From: Clostridium moniliforme
Lineage (GTDB): Bacteria > Bacillota > Clostridia > Clostridiales > Clostridiaceae
Direction of reading: 5' to 3'
Length of the DNA stretch: 59,974 nt
Assembly: GCF_017873235.1 (NCBI RefSeq)
Contig: NZ_JAGGJZ010000010.1
Location: 1 to 59,974 of the forward strand
Both the position numbers and the translations under genes were made by a program. The notes under the pieces were generated by a model, which was given only the letters and a program-made list of their open reading frames with translations, ran no database searches and was not told the origin of the DNA. Below, one piece after another: positions 29,507 to 39,007 of the stretch; positions within the stretch are counted from its first letter, which is position 1, and every line of letters starts with the position of its first letter.

Positions 29507-30781
29507 ATGGATTTAGGTAAGTTTAAAGAAATAATTAAGGCAATATTATTTAGATGTGATATTGAAGATGGGGACAATAAAATAAAGATAGTTTACAGGG
29601 ATTTAGAATTTGAAGTTGAGTCCACAAGATTAGACGAAATATCAAATAATTTAAACAAGATGAATAAAAAAGATAGTATTGGAATATATTCAAATAATTA
29701 TTGTGAAACACTAGTAAGAAATGCAAATAATAGGCGATTCATGATGAGTCAGAAGTTTATGGAAAAGTATGCCAATATTAATGATGAGCAAAACAAAATT
29801 AAGTATGAATTAAGTAAAGCCTCAGATGAATATATAATTATGCTATTGGAAAAATTAAGTGATTTAAACATGCTTAAAGAATTTAGGAGAAATTCTTTAA
29901 TACTTGGTAGTATTATTATTGAAAGAGAAAAAGAAAAAGAAAAAGAAAGTAATGATTTTTTTGAATTTTTAAGGTTGTTGTTTCGTCAAATTGATACATT
30001 AAAAATTAAATCAGAAGAAAATAAAAGTTATAATGAATTTGAAAAATTAAGCAATTCTTATTTATTTAATTTAGCATTTAATTTAGAAATACCAGTTATA
30101 GAGGTTAAAGGTATAGATGAATTTATTAGTTCAGAGAGAATAACTTCAATTAGAAGAAGAAAAGAAGAACTTGATCCACCTAAAAGAAAGTATATACCAG
30201 ATTTAGTTTATCATTATCAAATGGCAATATCTTCTGATAGTCCATTTTTACAATATATATCTTACTATCATATAATGGAACATTTTTTTGAAAAGATATA
30301 TAATGAAGAATTAGTTAAATTAGTTCAATATGAAATATCAAATCCAAATTTTTCAATTAAAAGAGAAAGTGATATCAAAAAAGTTATAAAAGTTATAAAT
30401 AAAAAATTACAAAGTCATAGAGAAGAATTTTCTGTTAATGAGAAAGAAGCATTAGAGTTAGTTTTATTAAGATATATAGATATAGAAAAGTTGAAGAGAA
30501 AGATTGATGAGTATGATAGCTCATTGTTAGAATATTATAAGAATGAAGAAGTTTTATTTTCTGGAGGAAGTAAAATAAATTTTGAATTAACTCAGCATAA
30601 AGATATTATAAAAAAAATTTCATTAAGAGTATATAAGACAAGAAATTCACTTGTTCATAGCAAAGAGACAGATATGTCAAAGTATGTTCCATTTAAGCAT
30701 GATAAGAAATTAATTAGAGAAATTCCTTTAATGAGGTTTATTGCTGAAGAAATAATACTTATGACTTCAGAGTTATTATAG
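29507..30781 (+). CDS. Large HEPN-like protein, possible RNase effector
   Basis: 424 residues, not assigned to a named family. The C-terminal part carries residues ~240-260 with S-P-F-L-Q-Y-I-S-Y-Y-H-I-M-E-H-F-F-E and then Arg379-x4-His384 in T-R-N-S-L-V-H-S, the R-x4-6-H signature of HEPN ribonucleases, in the arrangement of ApeA-type HEPN domains. The N-terminal ~170 residues are helical and charged with an E-K-E-K-E-K-E run. 234 bp after the HD gene, with its own possible promoter (TATAAT near 29429). RBS TTAGGAGAG. Last gene before attR. Confidence 0.65.
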   Translation: MDLGKFKEIIKAILFRCDIEDGDNKIKIVYRDLEFEVESTRLDEISNNLNKMNKKDSIGIYSNNYCETLVRNANNRRFMMSQKFMEKYANINDEQNKIKYELSKASDEYIIMLLEKLSDLNMLKEFRRNSLILGSIIIEREKEKEKESNDFFEFLRLLFRQIDTLKIKSEENKSYNEFEKLSNSYLFNLAFNLEIPVIEVKGIDEFISSERITSIRRRKEELDPPKRKYIPDLVYHYQMAISSDSPFLQYISYYHIMEHFFEKIYNEELVKLVQYEISNPNFSIKRESDIKKVIKVINKKLQSHREEFSVNEKEALELVLLRYIDIEKLKRKIDEYDSSLLEYYKNEEVLFSGGSKINFELTQHKDIIKKISLRVYKTRNSLVHSKETDMSKYVPFKHDKKLIREIPLMRFIAEEIILMTSELL

Positions 30782-30845
30782 ATTATAGTATTTGATTAAT
30801 GAATTATTAATCAAAATATGTGAATTTTAGATAAAAAGAAATAAT

Positions 30846-30868
30846 ACCCACCGTAAAACCCACCAAAA
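30846..30868 (+). repeat. Right arm-type repeats, probable integrase binding sites
   Basis: ACCCACCGTAA (30846-30856) and ACCCACCAAAA (30858-30868), 12 bp apart, same strand as the CACCACCAA pair near attL. Confidence 0.5.
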
Positions 30869-30920
30869 TTATATATTTTTTTGAAAATCTAGTATTTAAA
30901 AAGATTATAGAACTATGTAT

Positions 30921-30937
30921 ACTATTGAGTGGGAATA
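30921..30937 (+). repeat. attR core (right direct repeat)
   Basis: ACTATTGAGTGGGAATA followed by G, still spelling T-I-E-W-E-stop (TAG). Identical to attL. Probably the original guaA end. Confidence 0.9.
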
Positions 30938-31333
30938 GTATATAATTAAGTTTAAGCCTTGAAATAACAAGGAAATAACTATGAAATATAAGTGAATATT
31001 AATTATTAAAAAGTCCTTATGATATTGTTTATTTAAATGAATATGTCATATGGACTTTTTTGTTTACTTAATATTTATTGGATAAATTTAATTATAAAGT
31101 TTTTCATATTTTTATTTTAAAAATATTTATTAAGTAATATTAGATTATATATAAGTTTAATTTTAGTATTAATTCATTTTATGAAATTATAAAAAAGATA
31201 TTAAAAAATAAAATTAAAAGAGAAAAAAATATGAGGAAAAGTACAAAAATATCATTATATTTATCCAATTGGTATTACAAAAATTTCTATTATATACTAA
31301 AACTAATTTAAAAAATTGGTAGGAGGTTAATAT
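30938..31333. other. Gap holding the displaced guaA terminator and aconitase-like gene promoter region
   Basis: At 31008-31063, AAAAAGTCC-t-TATGA pairs with TCATA-t-GGACTTTTT, ending in T6: the likely original guaA terminator, now 8.6 kb from the gene. Upstream of the next gene the motif AATTGGTA occurs twice (about 31268 and 31313), once in CCAATTGG; TATACT near 31295 may be a -10. No gene seen. Confidence 0.7.
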
Positions 31334-33619
31334 ATGGTAAAGCTGTACGAAAAGGGTGTTTATTTAATAAATGGTATTGAATTAGTTAAAGAAGAGGAAA
31401 AAAGTAGAATAAAAAAATTAATAGGAAAAGACATCTCAAAAGAAAAAGCTAAAAAAGGAACAATTTCATATTCAATTCTAAAAAAACATAATAGATCTAA
31501 TAATATGAAAGAACTGAAAATTAAATTTGATTCATTAGCATCTCATGACATTACATATGTAGGAATTATACAAACAGCAAAAGCTTCTGGAATGGAAAAA
31601 TTCCCTATACCATATGTATTAACTAATTGTCATAATTCTTTATGTGCAGTTGGAGGTACAATTAATGAAGATGATCATGTATTTGGATTATCAGCAGCTA
31701 AAAAATATGGAGGAATTTATGTTCCACCACATATTGCAGTTATCCACCAATATATGAGAGAAATGATGGCTAGTTGTGGAAAAATGATACTAGGGTCTGA
31801 TAGTCATACGCGTTATGGAGCATTGGGAACTATGGCAATTGGTGAAGGGGGAGGAGAGCTTGCAAAACAACTTTTATGTGATACATATGATATCTCATAC
31901 CCAAAGATTGTTGCTATTTATTTAGATGGTAAGCCAAACTTTGGAATTGGACCTCAAGATATTGCTTTAGCTATTATTGGAGCTGTATTTAAAAATGGGT
32001 ATGCAAAAAATAAGATAATGGAATTTGTAGGTCCTGGAGTTTCATCTATGACAACAGATTTTCGTAATGGAATTGATGTTATGACAACAGAAACTGCTTG
32101 TTTATCATCAATATGGAGAACTGATGAGGATACAAAAGAATTTTTAGAAACTCATGGAAGAGGAGATGGGTTTAAAAAATTAAATCCTAAAGAAGTGGCT
32201 TATTATGATGGTGCTATATATGTTGATCTTAATAGAATAAAACCAATGATAGCATTACCATTTCATCCAAGTAATGTTTATGAAATTGATGAGTTAAATG
32301 AAAATTTAGAAGATATATTAAGAAAAGTTGAAATTGATGCAGATAGAATTTCAGGTGGAAAAGCTAAATTTACTTTAATGGATAAAATAATAGATGGAAA
32401 ACTTAAGGTTCAACAAGGTATAATTGCAGGATGTGCAGGAGGTAATTATACAAATGTAATAGAAGCTTCTAATATTTTAAAAGGAAAAAATATTGGAAAT
32501 GGTGAATTTTCTTTAGCAGTATATCCATCTTCACAACCAGTATTTATGGATTTAGTTAAAAAAGGTGCTATTTCTGATTTAATGTCAGCTGGAGCAATTA
32601 TTCGTACTGCTTTTTGTGGTCCTTGTTTTGGTGCTGGAGATACTCCTTGCAATAATGGACTTAGTATTAGACATACTACAAGAAATTTTCCTAATCGTGA
32701 AGGGTCTAAACCTACTAAAGGACAAATGTCTGCTGTGGCACTTATGGATGCACGTTCTATTGCTGCAACATGTGCAAATGGAGGAAAACTTACTTCAGCA
32801 GAGGAATTTACAGGATTGGGCAATATACCAAAATATTATTTTGATAAAACAGCTTATAAAAATCGTGTATATTTTGGGTTTGATAAGGAAAATGAAGAAG
32901 AGAAACTTATATATGGACCTAATATTAAAGATTGGCCAAAGATGAGTGAGCTTTCAAATAATATTTTATTAAAAGTTTGCTCTAAAATAATGGATGATGT
33001 TACTACAACAGATGAATTAATTCCATCAGGAGAAACATCATCTTATCGTTCAAACCCATTAGGACTTGCAGAGTTTACTTTATCAAGAAGAGATCCTGAA
33101 TATGTAAAGAAAGCAAAAGAAGTTAAGACTTTAGAGGAAAAAAGATTAAAAGGACTAGATTTAGAAGAAATAGATGATGTATTAAAAAAAATAAATAATA
33201 TTTCTGGAAGTGAAAATGTAAAAGCTAAAGATATAGAAATAGGAAGTATGATATATGCAATAAAACCAGGGGATGGTTCTGCACGTGAACAGGCAGCAAG
33301 TTGTCAAAGAGTTTTAGGTGGACTTGCAAATATTTGTGTAGAATATGCAACAAAAAGATATCGTTCAAATGTTATAAATTGGGGGATGATTCCTTTTCAA
33401 ATGAGTGGTAAGCCAAATTTTAACGTAGGAGACTATATTTATATTCCAAATATTTCAAAAATAATTGATAAGGATTTAAGCAATATAAAAGCTTATGCTA
33501 TTGGAGATAAAGTAGAAGAAATAGAACTATATATTTCTGATATAACAGAAGAAGAAAGAAACATTATAAAGGCTGGTTCACTTATTAATTATAATAGAAA
33601 TAAAAATGCTAAAAATTAA
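31334..33619 (+). CDS. Aconitase-superfamily hydratase (YbhJ-like)
   Basis: 761 residues. All three [4Fe-4S] cysteines are present: one in I-A-G-C-A-G-G-N-Y and two in F-C-G-P-C-F-G. The D-S-H-T motif (G-S-D-S-H-T-R-Y-G) and the swivel-domain motif G-S-A-R-E-Q-A-A (G-S-S-R-E-H in true aconitase) are recognisable. The Ser and Arg of that motif remain, the second Ser and the His are changed. So it should bind a cluster and act as a hydro-lyase, but the substrate may not be citrate. RBS TAGGAGG. Stands just right of the element and may be cotranscribed with the dehydrogenase 158 bp on. Confidence 0.82.
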   Translation: MVKLYEKGVYLINGIELVKEEEKSRIKKLIGKDISKEKAKKGTISYSILKKHNRSNNMKELKIKFDSLASHDITYVGIIQTAKASGMEKFPIPYVLTNCHNSLCAVGGTINEDDHVFGLSAAKKYGGIYVPPHIAVIHQYMREMMASCGKMILGSDSHTRYGALGTMAIGEGGGELAKQLLCDTYDISYPKIVAIYLDGKPNFGIGPQDIALAIIGAVFKNGYAKNKIMEFVGPGVSSMTTDFRNGIDVMTTETACLSSIWRTDEDTKEFLETHGRGDGFKKLNPKEVAYYDGAIYVDLNRIKPMIALPFHPSNVYEIDELNENLEDILRKVEIDADRISGGKAKFTLMDKIIDGKLKVQQGIIAGCAGGNYTNVIEASNILKGKNIGNGEFSLAVYPSSQPVFMDLVKKGAISDLMSAGAIIRTAFCGPCFGAGDTPCNNGLSIRHTTRNFPNREGSKPTKGQMSAVALMDARSIAATCANGGKLTSAEEFTGLGNIPKYYFDKTAYKNRVYFGFDKENEEEKLIYGPNIKDWPKMSELSNNILLKVCSKIMDDVTTTDELIPSGETSSYRSNPLGLAEFTLSRRDPEYVKKAKEVKTLEEKRLKGLDLEEIDDVLKKINNISGSENVKAKDIEIGSMIYAIKPGDGSAREQAASCQRVLGGLANICVEYATKRYRSNVINWGMIPFQMSGKPNFNVGDYIYIPNISKIIDKDLSNIKAYAIGDKVEEIELYISDITEEERNIIKAGSLINYNRNKNAKN

Positions 33620-33777
33620 TTTAATAATATAAAAGATATATGTATATAATCCCTTTGTAAATTAATATATATTTAAAATATTAAATAATAATACTACTGA
33701 TTTTTTATTGTAACTTTATTATAATAAGGATAGGGAAGTTATTAATTAAAAAAAATATATTAAAAAGAAGGGATAGT

Positions 33778-34575
33778 ATGAGATTAAAAAATAAGGTAGC
33801 ATTAATTACAGCATCAACAAGAGGAATTGGTCTTGCTTGTGTAAAACGTTTTGCAGAAGAAGGAGCAACTGTCTATATGGCAGCAAGAAATCTTGAACGT
33901 GCAAATGCTAGAGCAAAAGAATTAAATGATAAAGGTTTTAATGTAAATGTTGTGTATAATGATGCATCTAAAAAAGAAACTTATATTTCTATGATAGATG
34001 AAGTTATAAAGAAAGAAGGAAGAATAGATATTTTAGTTAACAACTTTGGAACATCAAATCCTAAAAAGGATCTAGATATTAAGAATACAGATTATAAAGA
34101 GTATATTTCAACTATTGATATGAATCTTGCTAGTGTATTTATGACTTCTCAAGCAGTTATTCCACATATGGCTTCAAATGGTGGTGGAAGTATTATTAAT
34201 ATATCTTCAATTGGTGGATTGCGTCCAGACATTTCACAAATTGCTTATGGTACAAGTAAAGCAGCTATTAATTATTTAACAAAATTAATTGCTGTACAAT
34301 CTGCTAGAGATAATATTCGTTGTAATGCAGTTTTACCAGGAATGACAGCAACAGATGCAGTTAATGATAATTTAACTGATGATTTTAAAGAGTTCTTCTT
34401 AAAACATACTCCAATTAGAAGAATGGGAAAACCAGAAGAAATTGCAGGAACAGTATTATATTTTGCAAGTGATGACTCAGCTTTCACTACAGGACAAATT
34501 GTTGATGTATCAGGTGGATTTGGTATGCCAACTCCTGTATATGGTGATATGATTGAAATGAAAAACAGAAGATAG
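33778..34575 (+). CDS. Short-chain dehydrogenase, probable 7-alpha-hydroxysteroid dehydrogenase type
   Basis: 265 residues. Classical SDR: cofactor loop T-A-S-T-R-G-I-G near residue 13, N-N-F-G, catalytic Ser in N-I-S-S-I-G-G and Y-G-T-S-K (Tyr-x3-Lys). Overall wording (E-T-Y-I-S-M-I-D-E-V, I-P-H-M with G-G-G-S-I, P-D-I-S-Q-I-A-Y, N-I-R-C-N-A-V-L-P-G, S-G-G-F-G-M-P-T-P-V-Y) closely follows clostridial NADP-dependent 7-alpha-HSDHs that oxidise bile acids. An Arg after the first loop (A-R-N) suits NADP. A 3-oxoacyl reductase-like role is the alternative. RBS AAGAAGGGAT. Confidence 0.7.
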   Translation: MRLKNKVALITASTRGIGLACVKRFAEEGATVYMAARNLERANARAKELNDKGFNVNVVYNDASKKETYISMIDEVIKKEGRIDILVNNFGTSNPKKDLDIKNTDYKEYISTIDMNLASVFMTSQAVIPHMASNGGGSIINISSIGGLRPDISQIAYGTSKAAINYLTKLIAVQSARDNIRCNAVLPGMTATDAVNDNLTDDFKEFFLKHTPIRRMGKPEEIAGTVLYFASDDSAFTTGQIVDVSGGFGMPTPVYGDMIEMKNRR

Positions 34576-34593
34576 ATAAAAATATTATTTTAT

Positions 34594-34627
34594 AAAAAAA
34601 GAGACTTTAAAAGTCTCTTTTTTTTTT
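34594..34627 (+). terminator. Terminator after the dehydrogenase
   Basis: A7-GAGACTT and AAGTCTC-T8+ with a tight loop. Confidence 0.92.
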
Positions 34628-34860
34628 AGAAATTGATAAAAAAATAAATATAATATTTAAATGTTTACATAAAATAAATTGATAACAAGCTACTTTTATA
34701 AGATTTGGATATGTAGTAAAATATAAAATGATATCACTTTCATTAAGCAAATCAAAGATTTTTTTAATGAAAATGTATTATTGGGTTATAAATATATTGT
34801 GTATGGCATAACATAAATTTATGTTAAAAAGTAATGCACAAAAAGAAGGAGGACATGATT

Positions 34861-36213
34861 ATGACTAAAGGATTATCATTAGATTTATCTAAAGTATCTC
34901 CATATTTAAATATGGAAGAAATAAACCTTATGGAACATTTAGTAAAATCAGCACACAAAACATTACACGAAGGAACAGGAGCAGGAAATGACTTTTTAGG
35001 ATGGCTTGATTTACCTGTAAATTATGACAAAGCAGAATTTGCAAGAATTCAAGAAGCTGCAAAAAGAATTCAAGAAACATCAGATGTTCTTATAGTAATA
35101 GGAATAGGTGGATCATATTTAGGAGCTAGAGCAGCAATAGAAATGCTTACAAATAACTTCTATAATGTATTATCAAAAGAAGATAGAAAAACTCCACAAA
35201 TATTCTATGTTGGTAACAATATAAGTGCAACATATATGAATCAATTATTACAAGCTATAAAAGGAAAAGATATTTCAGTTAATGTAATATCAAAATCAGG
35301 AACTACAACTGAACCTGCAATAGCATTTAGAATATTTAAAGATCTTCTTGAAAAGAAATATGGAAAAGAAGAAGCTAAAAAGAGAATATATGCAACAACA
35401 GATGCTTCAAAGGGAGCACTTAAAACACTAGCTGATGCAGAAGGTTATGAAACTTATGTAATACCTGATGATGTTGGTGGAAGATACTCAGTTTTAACTG
35501 CAGTAGGATTACTTCCAATAGCAGCAGCTGGAATTAATATAGAAGAAATGATGAAGGGTGCACAAGATGCAAGAGAAGCTTATAAGACACCTTCACTTAA
35601 AGAAAATGATTGCTATAAATATGCAGCAGTAAGAAATGCTTTATACAATAAAGGAAAGAGCATTGAAATATTGGTAAACTATGAACCATCACTTCATTAC
35701 TTCAATGAATGGTGGAAACAATTATTTGGAGAATCAGAAGGAAAAGATAACAAGGGAATATTCCCAGCAGCTGTTGATTTCTCAACTGACCTTCACTCAA
35801 TGGGACAATACATTCAAGAAGGAAGAAGAGATTTATTTGAAACAGTTCTTCATGTAGAAAAAGCTCAAGAATCAGTAATTATTGAAGCTACAGAAGATAA
35901 TATAGATGGATTAAACTTCTTAGCAGGAAAAGATATGAACTTTGTAAATCAAAAAGCTTTTGAAGGAACATTACTTGCACATAATGATGGTGGAGTTCCA
36001 AACATGGTAGTTAATATACCAGAATTAACTCCATATTACTTTGGACAATTAGTTTACTTCTTTGAAAAAGCATGTGGAATTAGTGCATATCTTTTAGGAA
36101 TAAATCCATTTAACCAACCAGGAGTTGAAGCATACAAGAAAAACATGTTTGCTTTACTTGGAAAACCAGGTTATGAAGATATGAAAGCTGAATTAGAAGC
36201 TAAATTAAAATAA
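34861..36213 (+). CDS. pgi: Glucose-6-phosphate isomerase
   Basis: 450 residues from the ATG at 34861, preceded by AAGGAGG at eight bases; the earlier ATG codons at 34834 and 34855 are too far or too near. Motifs: [36 protein letters not shown] and the C-terminal G-V-E-A-Y-K-K with the catalytic Lys. Interconverts glucose-6-P and fructose-6-P. The next gene begins two bases after its stop. Confidence 0.97.
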   Translation: MTKGLSLDLSKVSPYLNMEEINLMEHLVKSAHKTLHEGTGAGNDFLGWLDLPVNYDKAEFARIQEAAKRIQETSDVLIVIGIGGSYLGARAAIEMLTNNFYNVLSKEDRKTPQIFYVGNNISATYMNQLLQAIKGKDISVNVISKSGTTTEPAIAFRIFKDLLEKKYGKEEAKKRIYATTDASKGALKTLADAEGYETYVIPDDVGGRYSVLTAVGLLPIAAAGINIEEMMKGAQDAREAYKTPSLKENDCYKYAAVRNALYNKGKSIEILVNYEPSLHYFNEWWKQLFGESEGKDNKGIFPAAVDFSTDLHSMGQYIQEGRRDLFETVLHVEKAQESVIIEATEDNIDGLNFLAGKDMNFVNQKAFEGTLLAHNDGGVPNMVVNIPELTPYYFGQLVYFFEKACGISAYLLGINPFNQPGVEAYKKNMFALLGKPGYEDMKAELEAKLK

Positions 36214-36214
36214 T

Positions 36215-36658
36215 ATGAAAATTATAATTGATGGGGATGCTTGTCCAAGCATCCCTAAAATTAAATCTTTAGCAAAAAAATATAGCATAGAAGTAGATAT
36301 ATTTGTTGATATAAATCATTATATACAAAGTGATTATTCAAAAGTTATAGTTGTAGATAGTGGGTTTCAAAGTGTTGATATGTATGTTGTTAATAACTGT
36401 AAAGAAAAAGATATTGTAATAACTCAAGATTATGGAGTAGCAGCAATTTGCTTACCAAAAGGTGCTAGTGTCATAAGCCCTAATGGAAAAATTTATACAG
36501 AAAAAAATATTGATTTATTATTAGAGCAAAGACATATTTCACAAAAAATAAGAAAAGCTGGTGGAAGATTTAAGGGACCTAAAAAAAGAACTTCAGAGGA
36601 TGAAGAAAGACTAATAAATAATTTAAAATTTATAATAGAAACTAATATTAAAAATTAA
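36215..36658 (+). CDS. YaiI/YqxD family (UPF0178, DUF188) protein
   Basis: 147 residues beginning M-K-I-I-I-D-G-D-A-C-P, the signature of the family, with D-S-G-F-Q-S-V-D, V-I-T-Q-D-Y-G-V-A and the basic G-G-R-F-K-G-P-K-K-R near the C terminus. The conserved Asp residues recall PIN/NYN-type nucleases, so an RNase role is thinkable but unproven. Placed two bases after pgi without its own strong ribosome site, so translation is probably coupled. Confidence 0.9.
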   Translation: MKIIIDGDACPSIPKIKSLAKKYSIEVDIFVDINHYIQSDYSKVIVVDSGFQSVDMYVVNNCKEKDIVITQDYGVAAICLPKGASVISPNGKIYTEKNIDLLLEQRHISQKIRKAGGRFKGPKKRTSEDEERLINNLKFIIETNIKN

Positions 36659-36700
36659 AGCTGATACAATATTTAAAAGGTATTGTGTCAGCTTTGTTTT
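36657..36700 (+). terminator. Terminator after pgi-yqxD-like operon
   Basis: AAAGCTGATACAATA pairs with TATTGTGTCAGCTTT (one G-T), followed by GTTTTTTAT. Confidence 0.9.
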
Positions 36701-36832
36701 TTATAAAAAAGTTAATTGTGGATTAATAAGAATGTTGTATAATAAAATAAGAGAATTATGGAATTTTATTTACAAAAAATGGGATTATAGTATAATGAAT
36801 AGTAGGAGTGGCAAAATATGGGGTGAAAATAT

Positions 36833-38833
36833 ATGGGTACAATAAATATTTTATTTGACAAAAAAAGTCCTCAAAAACCTAAAGAAAATATAGAAATAGA
36901 AATTGATTTTGAGGAAAATATAGATTTTAAAGTATTAGTTGGAAATAATGGCATTTGGAGCACTATAAAAGAGTTCAATAATCAAAAGTCATGTGTATGG
37001 ACTCCAAAGGAGGAAGGGCACTATATGGTAATGGTACAAGGAAAAAAGAGAGGATCAAAGAAACCATTTGAATATTTGGCAAAAGAAGAATATATAATAG
37101 GAAAGAGTACAGAGGAAAAAGATTTGATTAAGGATATTTTATTAGAAAAAGAAGAATATTTTATTGGAGAAAAAATTAATATAGAGGTTGCAACTGAAGA
37201 GGAAAATTTATTATATAGGTTTTGGAGAATGGGTGAGTATGGTTTTGAGCCAATAAGAGACTATTCACCTGATAATAAGTTATCCTATGCAGCCATAGAA
37301 GAGGGGGAAGAAGAACTTCTAGTTGAATGTAAAAGAACTGATTCTAAGGAAATATTTGATGAACATAAAACTATTAAATTTATAATTAAAGAAAAGAATA
37401 AGGCAGAAATTACTGATTTCAAATGCTTAACAGATGAATTATTATTGAATGAGGAACTTGTATTTAAGGTTAAAGCATCTTGTGATGAATCACGTCCTTT
37501 ATTATTTAAGTTTGTTAAAGTAGATCAGTATGGTAGGTCAGTATGTATACAAGATTTTTCATCAAGAAGAATAGTTAGTTTTCAAGAAAGTGAAGAGGGT
37601 GAATATAGACTTCTTTGTTTAATGAAAGACTTATTTTCAAATAAGGAATATGATGATAGAGCTGTAATGGTATATGAAGTAAGACCTTATAATGCAGTAA
37701 GAATTGTTACTTTTAATTCCGATGTTAAAAGTCCTCAAGTTTCAGGAACAGATATAACATTTAAAGCTAATGCATGTGGTGGTAGGGAATTAGTTTACAG
37801 GTATATTGTAGATGGCCCAATTGCAGAAGATTCATGTTATACAAGAAGTAAGGAATTTTACTGGGATCCTAGAGAAGAAGGTTCATATAAAGTGACTTTA
37901 TATGTAAAGGATGCCTCTTATGAAGGTGATTATGAAGATAAGAAAACAATATTTTTTGATATAGATAAAAAGGCAGATAAGCCAATTAGAATTTTAGATG
38001 TTATATCTAATCATAGAAGACAAACTTTAATTAATAAGCCAGTAAACATTAGAGTTATTGCAGAAGGTGGAAGTATTCTTTTATATTCTTTTATTATATA
38101 TAGAGATGGCGAAGAAGTTGACAGAATAGAATATAGCAGAACTAATTGGATGAACTATATTCCAAAGAAAAAAGGAAAATATGAAATAGAAATTAGAGTA
38201 AAAGATAAATATTCTTTAGAGGAATATGATGTGCAATCAAATTTATTTTTAAGAGTAAAAGATTATTTGCCAGCAACTATAGATTATATACTACTTCCAT
38301 GTAGAGATGTTTTTTTAGTTGATGATGTAATAGATGTAGAGGCAATAGTACAAAATACAAAGAATATATTGGTTAATTTTGTAACAAAAATAAATGGACA
38401 TGAAGTTGAAGAAACAGGCTTTGTTGAAAATAAAAAAATTCAATTTAAACCAAAATGTTCAGGAAAGTATACTTTTGAAGTTTATGCTAAAAATATTAAA
38501 TGTGAAAATGAATTTGATACTAAAAAAGAAATTAATATTTATGTTCATGAAGCAATTCCTGTTACAGGAACTAAAATAACATTTGATAAAAACGATATTA
38601 AAATAAACAAGGAAGTAAATTTTTGGGCAGAAAGTATTGGTGGGAAAGATGTTTGCTATGAATTTTATTTAATGGAAAAAGGCAATTGGGTAAAGGCACA
38701 AAGTTATAGTAAAAAGAGATACTATACTTTTATACCTTTTTCAAAAGGAACTTATAAAATTATGGTACTTGCAAAAAGTTTTTATAAGAGAGTAAATTAT
38801 GAGGACTATTGTGAAATAGAATTTACTATTTAA
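36833..38833 (+). CDS. Triple tyrosine motif-type repeat protein
   Basis: 666 residues made of about seven beta-sandwich modules of roughly 90 residues. Each ends with a pattern like E-E-G-x-Y-x-V-x-V-x-V-K-D (for example E-E-G-S-Y-K-V-T-L-Y-V-K-D, K-K-G-K-Y-E-I-E-I-R-V-K-D, S-K-G-T-Y-K-I-M-V-L-A-K), the Y_Y_Y domain motif otherwise found in sensor kinases. No signal peptide, membrane segment or kinase domain, so it is a soluble all-repeat protein of unknown role. Single gene between terminators. Confidence 0.8.
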   Translation: MGTINILFDKKSPQKPKENIEIEIDFEENIDFKVLVGNNGIWSTIKEFNNQKSCVWTPKEEGHYMVMVQGKKRGSKKPFEYLAKEEYIIGKSTEEKDLIKDILLEKEEYFIGEKINIEVATEEENLLYRFWRMGEYGFEPIRDYSPDNKLSYAAIEEGEEELLVECKRTDSKEIFDEHKTIKFIIKEKNKAEITDFKCLTDELLLNEELVFKVKASCDESRPLLFKFVKVDQYGRSVCIQDFSSRRIVSFQESEEGEYRLLCLMKDLFSNKEYDDRAVMVYEVRPYNAVRIVTFNSDVKSPQVSGTDITFKANACGGRELVYRYIVDGPIAEDSCYTRSKEFYWDPREEGSYKVTLYVKDASYEGDYEDKKTIFFDIDKKADKPIRILDVISNHRRQTLINKPVNIRVIAEGGSILLYSFIIYRDGEEVDRIEYSRTNWMNYIPKKKGKYEIEIRVKDKYSLEEYDVQSNLFLRVKDYLPATIDYILLPCRDVFLVDDVIDVEAIVQNTKNILVNFVTKINGHEVEETGFVENKKIQFKPKCSGKYTFEVYAKNIKCENEFDTKKEINIYVHEAIPVTGTKITFDKNDIKINKEVNFWAESIGGKDVCYEFYLMEKGNWVKAQSYSKKRYYTFIPFSKGTYKIMVLAKSFYKRVNYEDYCEIEFTI

Positions 38834-38839
38834 ATATAT

Positions 38840-38871
38840 AAACTCCTAAACTTTAGGAGTTTTATTTTTTT
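38840..38871 (+). terminator. Terminator after the repeat protein
   Basis: AAACTCCTAAA pairs with TTTAGGAGTTT; T-rich tail. Confidence 0.9.
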
Positions 38872-39007
38872 GTTTTTATGTAATGGTATGAATAGTGTAT
38901 AGAATACTTAAATTGCTTTTTAGTTAAATTAATAATACAATAAGGTGAACTTAAGTTATAATTTTAATATTAATATAAAAATAAAAGTATAAGAGGTGTT
39001 TATAATT

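Larger units (their letters stand above)
22341..30937 (+). mobile_element. Tn916-like integrative mobilizable element in the 3' end of guaA
   Basis: About 8.6 kb between direct repeats ACTATTGAGTGGGAATA at 22341-22357 and 30921-30937. Contents in order: RHH-like protein, two small proteins, FtsK/TcpA coupling ATPase, hairpin cluster, unknown 167-aa protein, Rep_trans/MobT relaxase, DUF3173 protein, tyrosine integrase, structured RNA, HD hydrolase, HEPN-like protein. All genes point the same way. The 3' end of guaA is an established island insertion site. No VirB4, VirB6 or peptidoglycan-hydrolase genes exist, so self-transfer is unlikely; mobilisation by a resident conjugative element is inferred. 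Confidence 0.9.

Noticed and set aside
22341..30937. Full self-transmissible ICE
   Set aside because: No secretion ATPase, channel proteins or cell-wall hydrolase are encoded; only DNA-processing and integration genes are seen.
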